DNA of 38,914 nucleotides from an uncultured Bacteroidia bacterium (GCA_902779765.1 CACZCQ010000017.1:1-38914); one strand, 5' to 3'. Positions 6,000 through 14,440 are shown, counted from the first letter of the stretch. The notes: generated by a model from the letters alone, not told the origin. Translations and numbers: made by a program.

Positions 6000-8063
6000 C
6001 TACAGCCTCTCCAATTCGTCCATCCAGAGTTTTACCTTGGCGTCGGAAGGCATACGGAAGTCTCCGCGGGGTGAGAAACTCACCTGGCTGATCTTTGGAC
6101 CGTCAGGCATGCAGGAACGCTTGAACTGCTGGCTGAAGAAGCGCCAGAAGAATTTCTTGAGCCACTTGAGGATCGTCTCCTTGTCGTAGGCAGAGCCTGA
6201 GCCGGAGACGGCCGAAGGGCAGAAAGCCTGGCAGGCGAGGAAGTAGATCTTGGAAGGGGAGAACCCGTACTTCATGAAGTTGTAGATGAAGAAGTCGTGC
6301 AGTTCGTATGGTCCGATGAGGTCCTCGGTCTTCTGCTTAATCTCACCGCTTTCATGCGCGGGCATAAGTTCCGGACTGATAGGTGTTTCCGTAACATCCA
6401 TAAGGATTTCAGAGGCAGGACGTCCGGTTGAGGATTTCGCCCCGTCGAAGAGATTGTTGGCAGCCCACCGTACCAGATGCTTGATCAAGGTCTTGGGAAC
6501 CGATGCGTTCACTCCGTACATCGACATGTGGTCCCCGTTATAGGTACACCACCCGAGGGCCAGCTCGGACAGGTCGCCCGTGCCGATCACTATCCCGTTC
6601 TCCTGGTTGGCGATGTCCATGAGTATCTGGGTCCTTTCACGGGCCTGGGCATTTTCGTAAGTCGAATCCATCACGGCAGGATCATGACCGATGTCCTTGA
6701 AATGCTGTTCTACGGCAGAAACTACGGAAATCTCCCTCGAGGTGATTCCGATGGCCTCCATGAGCTCAACGGCATTTGACTTGGTGCGGCTGGTCGTTCC
6801 CAATCCGGGCATCGTGATTCCGATAATTTCAGAGCGGGGGATTCCGAGCCTTTCAAAAGCCATGGCTGCGACGATCAGTGCCAGCGTGCTGTCCAGGCCT
6901 CCGGAAACACCGATGACGGCTTTCCTGCATCCTATGTGTTCCATCCTGGCTGCCAGACCCGTAGCCTGGATGCGCAGGATCTCCCTGGACCTCTTTGCGA
7001 TTTCAAGCGCATCGCCTTCAGGTAGGAATGGATGAGGCTCCACCTTCCTGTAGAGTTTCTTGCTGAAGTCGGTCGGAGCGGCTGCCCCGATGTCCATCCT
7101 GGAGTAGAGTCCTGAATATTCACTTGCAGATGTCCCGTCCGGAGCCATGCCCCTGAATGAATTCTTTTTCTGTCTCTGGATGTCGAGCATCCCTATATCC
7201 AGGTCGGCATAGATGATGGAATCATCCATCTGGAACCGCTTGTTCTCAGCGATCATAACTCCGTTCTCGCAAATGATCGATGAACCGCCGTAGACAGTAT
7301 CCATCGTCGATTCACCATAACCTGCAGAGCAGTAGATATAACCTGAGACCGTGCGACCGGACTGATTGGAAATCAGTTCCTTACGCTGATGATGCTTGGC
7401 CATTACCTCGTTGGAGGCGGAGATGTTTACGATTACCTGTGCCCCTGATGGCGCAAGGAATGAGGACGGAGGGATCGGCGTCCAGAAATCCTCGCAGATC
7501 TCAATCCCGAAGGTGGCGTCTCCCACTGTGAACAGGAGGTTGGGGGATATGTTGCAGCGCTGTCCACAGTACTTGATATCCGAGTCGAAACCGTCCCTGT
7601 AGTAGTTGCGGCCATCGTCTATGAAACGTCCTGTGACCTGGTTGCCGGGGGACAGGAAGTCGGAACCTGATGCGAACCATCTGCTTTCATCGAATTCCGC
7701 ATAGGTCGGAAGGTAGATCTTCGGGACGATTCCCTTGATCCCTCCGTTCCTGATTACGACTGCGCAGTTGTACAGCCTTCCGCGGAAACGGACAGGGGCA
7801 CCTACGACCACCGTTACATGCTTCCCCCTGCTGTGCCGGCAGATCATGTCAACCGCTTCGTCGGACTTGTCCAGAAGCAGTTTCTGGCCGAACAGGTCCA
7901 TGCAGGTATATCCTGTAACAGAAAGCTCCGGGAAGACTGCAAGTGAGGTCTTCTCCTCTTCCACTTTGTCTATCAGGCGGCAGATCGCTTCGCAGTTGAA
8001 GTCCACGTCAGCCACCTTGATCCGCGGCACGGCGGCCGCGACCCTGAAGAAACCGTAATCCAT
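6000..8063 (-). CDS. nadE: Glutamine-dependent NAD+ synthetase
   Basis: This 687-residue cytoplasmic enzyme makes NAD+ from nicotinate adenine dinucleotide, ATP and glutamine. The N-terminal nitrilase-type glutaminase domain (about residues 1-300) has a visible E-K-C triad: E46 in FPELSVTGY, K115 in PKIYLPTY and C190 in GIEICEDFW. The C-terminal synthetase domain begins with the PP-loop SGGLDS at residues 387-392, followed by ITMPGLGTTSRT and IGTGDLSELALGW. The length and two-domain layout are those of the standard fused bacterial type. It is the last gene of a minus-strand operon with a nucleosidase-type pathway (13 bp after the preceding gene) and converges on the RAYT. Confidence 0.97.
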   Translation of the reverse strand: MDYGFFRVAAAVPRIKVADVDFNCEAICRLIDKVEEEKTSLAVFPELSVTGYTCMDLFGQKLLLDKSDEAVDMICRHSRGKHVTVVVGAPVRFRGRLYNCAVVIRNGGIKGIVPKIYLPTYAEFDESRWFASGSDFLSPGNQVTGRFIDDGRNYYRDGFDSDIKYCGQRCNISPNLLFTVGDATFGIEICEDFWTPIPPSSFLAPSGAQVIVNISASNEVMAKHHQRKELISNQSGRTVSGYIYCSAGYGESTMDTVYGGSSIICENGVMIAENKRFQMDDSIIYADLDIGMLDIQRQKKNSFRGMAPDGTSASEYSGLYSRMDIGAAAPTDFSKKLYRKVEPHPFLPEGDALEIAKRSREILRIQATGLAARMEHIGCRKAVIGVSGGLDSTLALIVAAMAFERLGIPRSEIIGITMPGLGTTSRTKSNAVELMEAIGITSREISVVSAVEQHFKDIGHDPAVMDSTYENAQARERTQILMDIANQENGIVIGTGDLSELALGWCTYNGDHMSMYGVNASVPKTLIKHLVRWAANNLFDGAKSSTGRPASEILMDVTETPISPELMPAHESGEIKQKTEDLIGPYELHDFFIYNFMKYGFSPSKIYFLACQAFCPSAVSGSGSAYDKETILKWLKKFFWRFFSQQFKRSCMPDGPKISQVSFSPRGDFRMPSDAKVKLWMDELERL

Positions 8064-8076
8064 ATTGAGAGTATGA

Positions 8077-8307
8077 CTATGAATTCGCGGGATCGTTATT
8101 CCTGTCTTCGTCTGCCAGGCGCTCCCTCTCTTTCCTGCGGGAGTTGTTGACAGTCACTGCGATTCCCCTGTACAGGAAATAGAGGCCGATCAGCACAATG
8201 CAGATATTCGCCCAGAGTTTGCCTTCACCGGCGATAAGCGTGGATGCTCCGAAATAGAGTATGAAAGCCGCGAAGACAAAGTAAATTATGTTCATGTATT
8301 TTCCCAT
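8077..8307 (-). CDS. Small two-helix membrane protein of unknown function
   Basis: This 76-residue protein has two predicted transmembrane helices (about residues 6-25, IIYFVFAAFILYFGASTLIA, and 32-50, LWANICIVLIGLYFLYRGIAV) and a charged C-terminal tail of about 22 residues (RRKERERLADEDRNNDP). An alternative ATG lies four codons into the frame. It sits in an operon, 9 bp after punA and 13 bp before nadE. No family was recognised. Its place between two cytoplasmic enzymes does not reveal a role. Confidence 0.75.
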   Translation of the reverse strand: MGKYMNIIYFVFAAFILYFGASTLIAGEGKLWANICIVLIGLYFLYRGIAVTVNNSRRKERERLADEDRNNDPANS

Positions 8308-8316
8308 AGCCTGAAA

Positions 8317-9144
8317 CTAAAGTGATTCGATGAGTTTCTTGAATATCGAGCACATCCTGCCGGCCGCAGCGTCGGCAGCCTTGATGACATCCTCGCCGTC
8401 GTTCTTGTAGTCGGCGTCGTAATGGTCGTGGGCCTCGTTCGTGACAACTGACATCCCGAATACGGGGATATCGGAATGGCGTGCGGTTATCACCTCAGGA
8501 ATCGTCGACATGCCGGTCACGTCTCCGCCGATGATGCGGATATACTTGTACTCGGAAGGGGTCTCGTAAGTCGGGCCCGTGCCTCCGAAATATACGCCCT
8601 TATGGACCTTGATACCCATGTCCAATGCTATCTTCTCGGCCCTTTCGATCAAGCCGAGGTCGTATGGCCTGGTCATGTCGGGGAATCTGGGACCGAATTC
8701 ATCCATATTGGGACCGATGAGGGGATTCGGCTGCTGGCAGATATGGTCCTTGATGATCATCAAGTCACCGACCTTGTACTCGTAATTCACTCCACCGGCC
8801 GCATTTGATACGAACAGGTATTTGATTCCTATTGAAACCATCACCCTGGTCGGTAGCGTGACCATGTCCATCGAGTAACCTTCGTAGTAGTGTATGCGTC
8901 CCTGCATCATGATAACTTCCTTTCCTCCGAGCTCGCCTACGATGAAGTTGCCCTTGTGGCCGATAGCAGTAGAAGCCGGGAATCCGGGGATGGTCTTGTA
9001 GGGGATGACCAAGGTGTTCTGAACCTCGTCGGCAAGTCTTCCCAAGCCACTGCCGAGGATTATTCCGACAAGCGGTTTGCGGTCACCGAGCTGCTCCTTG
9101 AGGAATTCGGCGGCCTTGTGGATTCTTTCTATTCTTTCGTCCAT
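8317..9144 (-). CDS. punA: Purine nucleoside phosphorylase (PNP-I, inosine/guanosine type)
   Basis: This 275-residue enzyme phosphorolyses inosine and guanosine (and deoxy forms) to base plus (deoxy)ribose 1-phosphate. Seen: the phosphate-binding GSGLG near residue 31, GRIHYYEGYSMDMVTLPTRV, the VSNAAGGVN motif, the base-site YFGGTGPTYETPSEYK, and GMSTIPEVITARHSDIPVFGMSVVTNEA. This matches the trimeric mammalian-like PNP class. It lies 9 bp after the amidohydrolase gene, so deaminated nucleosides from that enzyme could feed it. Confidence 0.93.
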   Translation of the reverse strand: MDERIERIHKAAEFLKEQLGDRKPLVGIILGSGLGRLADEVQNTLVIPYKTIPGFPASTAIGHKGNFIVGELGGKEVIMMQGRIHYYEGYSMDMVTLPTRVMVSIGIKYLFVSNAAGGVNYEYKVGDLMIIKDHICQQPNPLIGPNMDEFGPRFPDMTRPYDLGLIERAEKIALDMGIKVHKGVYFGGTGPTYETPSEYKYIRIIGGDVTGMSTIPEVITARHSDIPVFGMSVVTNEAHDHYDADYKNDGEDVIKAADAAAGRMCSIFKKLIESL

Positions 9145-9153
9145 ATCTTGGTG

Positions 9154-10443
9154 TTATCTGTAGTTTTCGATCAGCTTCAACTCTTTACGTCCGCCGGCGA
9201 GTATCTCATCCTCTCCGACGACCTTCCTGTCTTTCATGACAAGCTTGCCTCCGCACACGAGCGAACTGATGCAGTCGCTGTGGGCAGAGTAGATGTAATT
9301 CGCAAGGAACGGGGCAGGGGAAAGGAAGAAGGTACTGTCGGTATCGATAATCTGGATGTCTGCCTCCCAGCCTTCTGCGATCTTTCCAGTCTTAGCTCCC
9401 AGGGCCTTGGCACCGTTGACGGTAGCCAGGTCGATTAGGGCCTCGAGCGGAAGGGTAGTGGGATCCTTAGACCATGCCTTCTGGACTATGGCGGTGGTCT
9501 TCATGACCTCGAGCATGTCGAGATTGTTGGAGGAAGCGCAACCGTCGGTTCCAAGGCATACATTTGCTCCGGCCTGGGTGAGGTCTCGATACCTGAAACC
9601 ATATCCTGAGGCAAGCTTGAGGTTGGAATTGACATTGTGGACACAGTTTACCTGCCTTTCTCCCATGATCTCGACATCCCGGTCGGAAAGCCAAAGGGTA
9701 TGGGCCGCAATTACGTCCGGGCCCAGGATGCCAAGTGAATCAAGATACTCCACGGGAGTAAGCCCGCCGTGGGCCTTCCTGCAGTCCAGTACTTCCTTCT
9801 CCGTCTCGGATATATGAATATGGATTCTCAGGCCATGCTTGCGTGCAAAATCAGTTGCCCAGAGTATCAGCGCCTCGCTTACTGTATAAACCGAATGGAT
9901 ACTGATTGCGAAAGAAGACCTGGGTCCCCAGGAAGGGACTGTCTCGAACATTTCCAGACAGCTCTCTTTCTGGTGTTCGGCAAGGTTCTCGTCGAACCGG
10001 TCCAGGAAGGTGAAGGATACCAGGTTCCTGAGGCAGGACTCTTCCGCTGCCTTACGGGCGACGGGGGAGAACCAGTACATGTCGTTGAAAGCAGTGGTTC
10101 CGGTCTTGATCATCTCCAGGGCGGCGACTTTCGTGCCCCAGTATACGAATGCTTCATCCAGATGGGACTCGATCACCCAGATATGGTTGAGCCAGTCCTG
10201 AAGGACCATATCCTCTCCGATCCCCCTCATGAGGCTCATCGATGCGTGGGTGTGCATGTTGATGAAGCCCGGCATGGCGACCTTTCCTGTGCAGTCAAGG
10301 ACTTCGGTAATGCCGGCAGCTTCGTGAATGGCAGCGCTGCCATGCGGAACGATGGACTTTATGAGTCCGTCAGCGATGATAATATCGACCGCTTTCCCGT
10401 CCAGGGTGATGTTCTTCAATATTAGCCCGTCCATGTTCTGCAT
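9154..10443 (-). CDS. Amidohydrolase, 5-methylthioadenosine/S-adenosylhomocysteine deaminase-like
   Basis: This is a 429-residue metal-dependent hydrolase of the cytosine-deaminase/TRZ-ATZ branch of the amidohydrolases. The metal-binding H64-T-H66 is seen in PGFINMHTHASM, together with HIHISETEKEV, VIAAHTLWLSD, NVNSNLKLASG and CLGTDGCASSNN. These motifs fit MtaD-type deaminases, which convert MTA or SAH to inosyl derivatives; guanine deaminase is less likely. The start is the ATG at 10443 rather than an upstream TTG, because a -7 box sits six bases before it. The gene opens the operon with punA, a small membrane protein and nadE, consistent with adenosine-derivative salvage. Confidence 0.85.
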   Translation of the reverse strand: MQNMDGLILKNITLDGKAVDIIIADGLIKSIVPHGSAAIHEAAGITEVLDCTGKVAMPGFINMHTHASMSLMRGIGEDMVLQDWLNHIWVIESHLDEAFVYWGTKVAALEMIKTGTTAFNDMYWFSPVARKAAEESCLRNLVSFTFLDRFDENLAEHQKESCLEMFETVPSWGPRSSFAISIHSVYTVSEALILWATDFARKHGLRIHIHISETEKEVLDCRKAHGGLTPVEYLDSLGILGPDVIAAHTLWLSDRDVEIMGERQVNCVHNVNSNLKLASGYGFRYRDLTQAGANVCLGTDGCASSNNLDMLEVMKTTAIVQKAWSKDPTTLPLEALIDLATVNGAKALGAKTGKIAEGWEADIQIIDTDSTFFLSPAPFLANYIYSAHSDCISSLVCGGKLVMKDRKVVGEDEILAGGRKELKLIENYR

Positions 10444-10449
10444 ATTTCT

Positions 10450-10457
10450 CAAAGTTA
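10450..10457 (-). promoter_or_regulatory. Bacteroidetes-type -7 box (TAACTTTG)
   Basis: Read on the minus strand, TAACTTTG matches TAnnTTTG and ends six bases before the ATG of the amidohydrolase gene. The operon would therefore start with an almost leaderless message, just downstream of the terminator of the preceding transcription unit. Confidence 0.6.
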
Positions 10458-10479
10458 ACAAAAAAACTTTAAAGAGAAT

Positions 10480-10508
10480 AAAAAAGGGTGGCCGAACCGG
10501 CCACCCTT
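10480..10508 (-). terminator. Intrinsic terminator of the oxidoreductase/DUF1080/TIM-barrel operon
   Basis: On the minus strand, the arms AAGGGTGGCCG and CGGCCACCCTT (10498-10508 and 10484-10494) form an 11-bp perfect stem with a three-base loop. It is followed by a run of six T (complement of 10480-10485). Confidence 0.9.
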
Positions 10509-10530
10509 CAGAAGGTTGCGTGCTCTGAAC

Positions 10531-11424
10531 CTACTCGTTGTAGGACTTCTTTACGAAGTCTGATTTGAGAAGGTAGTCGGCGCACATCTTGATGCTCTCC
10601 TTCCAATCACCGTTGGTGTAGCCCTCAAGCTCGACGATGAAGTCCTTCATGCCTGCGACGTCAGCGTTGTTGAAGATGGCGTCGAAGCCGACCATTCCGC
10701 TTTCTCCAAGCTCGAGGTGATCCTTGATGTGGAGCATGGTAAAACGGCCGGGATATTTCCTGAAGTACTCGACAGGATAGGCACGGCCCATGCAAGCCCA
10801 GTAAACGTCCATCTCGAAGAAGACATACTTGGGATCGGTGTTCTCAAGCATGAAGTCATAGATGACCTTGTCCTCGATCTTGTTGAACTCGTGGGAGTGG
10901 TTGTGATAGCCGTAAAGGATGCCGTTCTCAGCGCACTTCTTGCCGATCTCGTTGAAATAGTCGCAATAGGTCTTCAGGCCTTCGAGAGTCTCGGGAATAC
11001 GGAAGCTGGGAGTAACGATGTACTTGCAGCCGGCTGCCTTGTGGGCGGCGATTGCCTGGTCCCACCATTTCATTGACTCTTCGAAGTTGCCGCTGGCCAG
11101 CTCCTCAGGGGAGAGGTTGTGACCGATGTGGCTGGAAAGGGACTTCAGTCCTGCAGCCTCAAGGTCGGCCTTGTACTGCTCCGGATCTACTCCGTAGAGT
11201 TTTCCGTCGTTGTAGCTGGCAGCCTCGACTGCGGTGTAGCCCATCTCGGCGAGAGCCTTGAAGGCTTCCTCATGGTTTGCTGCGTAGAGCTCGGGATTAC
11301 CGATAACGCTCCTGATGCTGTAAAGCTGCAGTCCGATTTCCTTCTTCACGGGTTCCTGGGCTTTCTGCCCGCATGCGGTCAACACGGTCAGTGCGGAAAG
11401 GATAATGATGCTGATACGTTTCAT
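10531..11424 (-). CDS. Sugar phosphate isomerase/epimerase-like TIM-barrel lipoprotein
   Basis: This 297-residue protein belongs to the xylose-isomerase-like TIM-barrel (AP endonuclease 2) superfamily. A lipoprotein signal ends in LTAC-G near residue 18, so it is expected in the periplasm anchored to a membrane. Seen: IGLQLYSIRS at the start of the barrel, LSSHIGHNL, YGYHNHSHEF, a metal-ligand-like FFEMDVYW and TMLHIKDH. In Bacteroidetes such proteins accompany Gfo/Idh oxidoreductases and DUF1080 proteins, and 3-keto-sugar lyase or epimerase activity has been associated with such sets. The exact substrate here is unknown. It is the last gene of its operon, 3 bp after DUF1080. Confidence 0.85.
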   Translation of the reverse strand: MKRISIIILSALTVLTACGQKAQEPVKKEIGLQLYSIRSVIGNPELYAANHEEAFKALAEMGYTAVEAASYNDGKLYGVDPEQYKADLEAAGLKSLSSHIGHNLSPEELASGNFEESMKWWDQAIAAHKAAGCKYIVTPSFRIPETLEGLKTYCDYFNEIGKKCAENGILYGYHNHSHEFNKIEDKVIYDFMLENTDPKYVFFEMDVYWACMGRAYPVEYFRKYPGRFTMLHIKDHLELGESGMVGFDAIFNNADVAGMKDFIVELEGYTNGDWKESIKMCADYLLKSDFVKKSYNE

Positions 11425-11427
11425 GCC

Positions 11428-12285
11428 TTAGTCAAGGATTTTGATGCGGATGTTACGATACCATACATCGTTGCCATGATCCTGGAAGCCGATGTATCCC
11501 TCATGTGCGTCGCCGCCGAGGTTGTTCAGCAGTTCGAAGGCGAGAGGCCAAGCTTCCTGAGAGAACTTGCTGGCCTGGAGCATCTCGGTCCACTTCGGGG
11601 TCCAGAGATGATACTCGAGGACATTCTCTCCGTTCTGGGCGTGGACTACGGTACCCTGGTAGACCATGATGCTACCGGTGTTCCACTGCTCGTAAGGATT
11701 CTGGTTCTGCGGGTTGGCCGGGATCATGTCATACAGGGAAGCGCTCTTGCGGTTGCCGTCCTTTCCAAGCTTTGCATCCGGATGGTTCTCGTTGTCGAGG
11801 ATCTGGTATTCAGGTGCAGAGATGTAGATAGGCTCATACTGTACGGTGCCGTCTTCCTTCTTGGTAGTGACCTCGCGGGCGAGATAGAAGACTCCGGAGT
11901 TTCCTCCCTTGGAGATCTTCCAGTCAAACTTCATCTCGAAATTCTTGAACTTCTTGGTGAAGATGATGTCGCCACCGTCTCCAGACTGGGACTCACCTGC
12001 GCCGGTGCCGGTGAACTTCAGGCAGCCGTCCTCGATTGTCCAGCGGGCAGGAACATTCTCCTTGCCGTAGCCTCTCCAACCGTTGAGGGAAGTTCCGTCG
12101 AAAATAACGATATATCCTTCGTCGTCGACAGGGAATCCTGCCAGGTCGACCTGGGCATTCTCAACTACTTCGTAAGCAGGCACTGCGCTGGTTTCTTCAG
12201 CAGCGGCTGCCGCCTTCTTGTTCTTGCATGATGCCAGGCAGACAACAGCGGCGGCACATGCGACATAAAGCAAAACTTTCTTCAT
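11428..12285 (-). CDS. DUF1080 (3-keto-disaccharide hydrolase-type) lipoprotein
   Basis: This 285-residue protein has a lipoprotein signal (lipobox LASC, lipidated Cys near residue 20), an alanine-rich linker, then a DUF1080 jelly-roll domain: FDGTSLNGWRGYG, FKNFEMKFDWKISKGGNSGVFYLA, PEYQILDNENHPDA, and a C-terminal GYIGFQDHGNDVWYRNIRI. DUF1080 proteins are concanavalin-like hydrolases; some cleave glycosidic bonds of 3-keto-glycosides. The upstream oxidoreductase could generate a 3-keto group and the downstream TIM-barrel lipoprotein could act on products. That pathway is inferred from family knowledge and gene order. It lies 27 bp after the oxidoreductase gene. Confidence 0.9.
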   Translation of the reverse strand: MKKVLLYVACAAAVVCLASCKNKKAAAAAEETSAVPAYEVVENAQVDLAGFPVDDEGYIVIFDGTSLNGWRGYGKENVPARWTIEDGCLKFTGTGAGESQSGDGGDIIFTKKFKNFEMKFDWKISKGGNSGVFYLAREVTTKKEDGTVQYEPIYISAPEYQILDNENHPDAKLGKDGNRKSASLYDMIPANPQNQNPYEQWNTGSIMVYQGTVVHAQNGENVLEYHLWTPKWTEMLQASKFSQEAWPLAFELLNNLGGDAHEGYIGFQDHGNDVWYRNIRIKILD

Positions 12286-12312
12286 AATAATTCGATGTAT
12301 TTGATAAATCTA

Positions 12313-13815
12313 TTATTCAGGCATGTCAGGAAGGACATATCCCTCACGATACTGGCGCTTGATAAGGCTGGCGGCGAACTCGCGGGCATCGACAGGATCT
12401 GAATAGGTCTTGTTGAATGTCGGGTGACCATCCTTGATTGTGAAACCGTCGTGGATCTGGAACCTGACCTTTGCATCGGCGGGGATGTTGGTGAACTTCA
12501 TGTTCGGGCCATCCCAGTTGAGCACCTGGTTCAGTCCCTGGAGCCTTACGGCTGCGACACCGAGGTCAACCATCTCTACGAAAGGACCTGCCTCGCAGAA
12601 GTCGGAAGCTGCACGGGTGAAGTTGTCAGGATCGACCATGCACTCCTTGACGGCACGGATCCAGTCCTGCTGATGGGATACGGTAACCTCGCGGAGTACG
12701 TGGGGAACCTCAGGCTTGCGGCCGGAGAGGAGATAAGGCTTGTTGCCATAGCAACCTACGACCATGATGTCCTTGGTGCCGTAGAAAATGCTGCAGCCAC
12801 CATCGGTATTGAGGTTGACACCCTCGGGAATTCCCTCGGGACGCTCGGGCTTGAAGCCGCCGTCATACCAGCGGACCTCGACCTCGGGAAGTGCGAGCTT
12901 GGGAAGGTTCTCACGGGCGGGGAAGGTCAGCTTGATCATCTCAGCGCTCGGGCAGCAGTCGGTCAGGACCGGAGTGGAGCTTGCCTGGGCCTTGATAGGA
13001 TAGCCGAGCTTGAGACCCTTGAACGGGACGTGCATGATGTGGCATGCCATGTCACCCATAGCACCGGTACCGAAGTCCCACCAGCCGCGGAAGTTCCAGG
13101 GATGGTAGATCTCGTTGTAGTCGCGCATGGGAGCGGGGCCGATGAAGGCATCCCAGTTGAGGGTTGAAGGGATAGGCTGTACCTCGGTGGGTTTCTCGAG
13201 ACCCTGAGGCCAGATAGGACGGTCGGTGAAGCAGTCGACGCGGGTTACTTCGCCGATCTCACCGTTCCACAGCCACTCGATTGCCTGGCGGGTGCCGGCG
13301 CCTGATGCGCCCTGGTTACCCATCTGGGTTGCTACCTTGTACTTCGCTGCAAGTTTGGTAAGGAGCCTGGCCTCATAAACCGTAAGGGTGAGCGGCTTCT
13401 CGCAGTAGACATGCTTGCCGGCGGCGATTGCCTGGGCGGCGATGATTGCATGGGTATGGTCGGCGGTCGCGATCATCACGGCGTCGGCCTTGTCCAGCAT
13501 CTCGTCGAACATGACGCGGTAGTCATTGTACTTCTTGGCCTGCGGATATCTCTCGAAGATATGGTTCGCATACTTCCAGTCGACATCGCAGAGTCCGATG
13601 AAGTTCTCGGTCTCCATCTCGCGGAGGTCAGCTGCTCCACGTCCTCCGATACCTACACCGAGGATGTTGAGCTTGTCGATAGGGGCAACCTTCTTCTTTT
13701 TCTTGTTGTCCTTCGGAGTTGCTCCGGCGATGATGATGTTGGGTGCTACTGCCAGTCCGGCAGCCATTGCTGTTCCCTTCTTCAGGAAAGAGCGTCTTGA
13801 GATGTCATTACTCAT
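12313..13815 (-). CDS. Tat-exported Gfo/Idh/MocA family oxidoreductase
   Basis: This 500-residue NAD(P)-dependent oxidoreductase begins with a twin-arginine signal (SRRSFLKKGTAMAAGLAVAP, RR at residues 7-8), so it is probably exported folded with its cofactor to the periplasm. Seen: the Rossmann motif LGVGIGGRGAADL, then AVMIATADHTHA, GKHVYCEKPLT with the conserved EKP lysine, and TQMGNQGASG. The C-terminal segment ends in KRQYREGYVLPDMPE. This is the long Bacteroidetes type. It is first in an operon with DUF1080 and a TIM-barrel lipoprotein, the set associated with 3-keto-glycoside formation and cleavage. The tatA and tatC genes lie further along in the same window. Confidence 0.92.
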   Translation of the reverse strand: MSNDISRRSFLKKGTAMAAGLAVAPNIIIAGATPKDNKKKKKVAPIDKLNILGVGIGGRGAADLREMETENFIGLCDVDWKYANHIFERYPQAKKYNDYRVMFDEMLDKADAVMIATADHTHAIIAAQAIAAGKHVYCEKPLTLTVYEARLLTKLAAKYKVATQMGNQGASGAGTRQAIEWLWNGEIGEVTRVDCFTDRPIWPQGLEKPTEVQPIPSTLNWDAFIGPAPMRDYNEIYHPWNFRGWWDFGTGAMGDMACHIMHVPFKGLKLGYPIKAQASSTPVLTDCCPSAEMIKLTFPARENLPKLALPEVEVRWYDGGFKPERPEGIPEGVNLNTDGGCSIFYGTKDIMVVGCYGNKPYLLSGRKPEVPHVLREVTVSHQQDWIRAVKECMVDPDNFTRAASDFCEAGPFVEMVDLGVAAVRLQGLNQVLNWDGPNMKFTNIPADAKVRFQIHDGFTIKDGHPTFNKTYSDPVDAREFAASLIKRQYREGYVLPDMPE

Positions 13816-13895
13816 TGTTAAGTGGATTATGTGTTGCTAAAAAAAAGTTGTCTTGTTATTCAATCAATAAAAATAGGAATATACTTTCAAAAAAG

Positions 13896-13928
13896 CAAAA
13901 AAAATCCTCTTCCATTAATGAAGAGGAT
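13896..13928 (-). terminator. Intrinsic terminator of the PUR-like gene
   Basis: The arms ATCCTCTTC (13904-13912) and GAAGAGGAT (13920-13928) form a nine-pair stem. Read on the minus strand it is followed by a run of eight T, ending the transcript of the gene at 13949-14356. Confidence 0.88.
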
Positions 13929-13948
13929 GAAAATAATGTCGCGGACCG

Positions 13949-14356
13949 CTACAATTCGTCAAAATTGACTTCGGTGAAATGATCGTTTCCTTCCTTGGGT
14001 GCCACATCGGCTGAAGCGGGAGTTTCAGGAGCATTTTCCTGAATTGATGGTCCGTTATATTCCGGGATGTCTTTCAATAAGTTATCCTTCATATATTGAA
14101 TAACTTCTTCAAGACCTTCGCGGAATTTGTCGAAGTCTTCTTTATAGAGGAATATCTTGTGTTTGTCGAAGGAAAAGGAGCCGTCGGCTTCCTGTCTGCG
14201 CTTGCTTTCAGTAATCGTAAGATAATAGTCGTTGTTGCCCTTCGTCGTCTTCACGTCGAAGAAGTAGGTCCGCTTTCCGGCCCTGACAGGTTTCGACCAT
14301 ACATCATCGGAATTGCGGTCAGCATAGTTGGGCCGCTCGAAATCGTCTCTGTACAT
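13949..14356 (-). CDS. PUR-alpha-like DNA/RNA-binding protein (DUF3276)
   Basis: This 135-residue protein contains one PUR repeat of the family formerly called DUF3276. RAGKRTYFFDVKTTKGNNDYYLTITESKR forms the curved sheet, followed by FDKHKIFLYKEDFDKFREGLEEVIQYM, the strand and helix. The C-terminal 35 residues are acidic and probably disordered. Relatives in Bacteroidetes and spirochaetes bind single-stranded DNA or RNA. The gene is monocistronic, with its own -7 box at 14383-14390 and terminator at 13896-13928. It is divergent from nusB. Confidence 0.88.
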   Translation of the reverse strand: MYRDDFERPNYADRNSDDVWSKPVRAGKRTYFFDVKTTKGNNDYYLTITESKRRQEADGSFSFDKHKIFLYKEDFDKFREGLEEVIQYMKDNLLKDIPEYNGPSIQENAPETPASADVAPKEGNDHFTEVNFDEL

Positions 14357-14382
14357 CTAGCGCTTAATAATTTGTTACCTCA

Positions 14383-14390
14383 CAAAAATA
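14383..14390 (-). promoter_or_regulatory. Bacteroidetes-type -7 box (TATTTTTG) for the PUR-like gene
   Basis: On the minus strand TATTTTTG fits TAnnTTTG and ends 26 bases before the ATG at 14356. It is arranged back to back with the nusB box at 14413-14420. Confidence 0.5.
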
Positions 14391-14412
14391 AGAAAAATCT
14401 GAAATTGTGTGT

Positions 14413-14420
14413 TATCTTTG
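14413..14420 (+). promoter_or_regulatory. Bacteroidetes-type -7 box (TATCTTTG) for nusB
   Basis: TATCTTTG fits the consensus and lies 20 bases before the nusB ATG at 14441. No well-spaced -33 TTTG is obvious. It is the first promoter of the long co-directional gene run. Confidence 0.55.
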
Positions 14421-14440
14421 CATAAAATTTTGCTTTTGCC

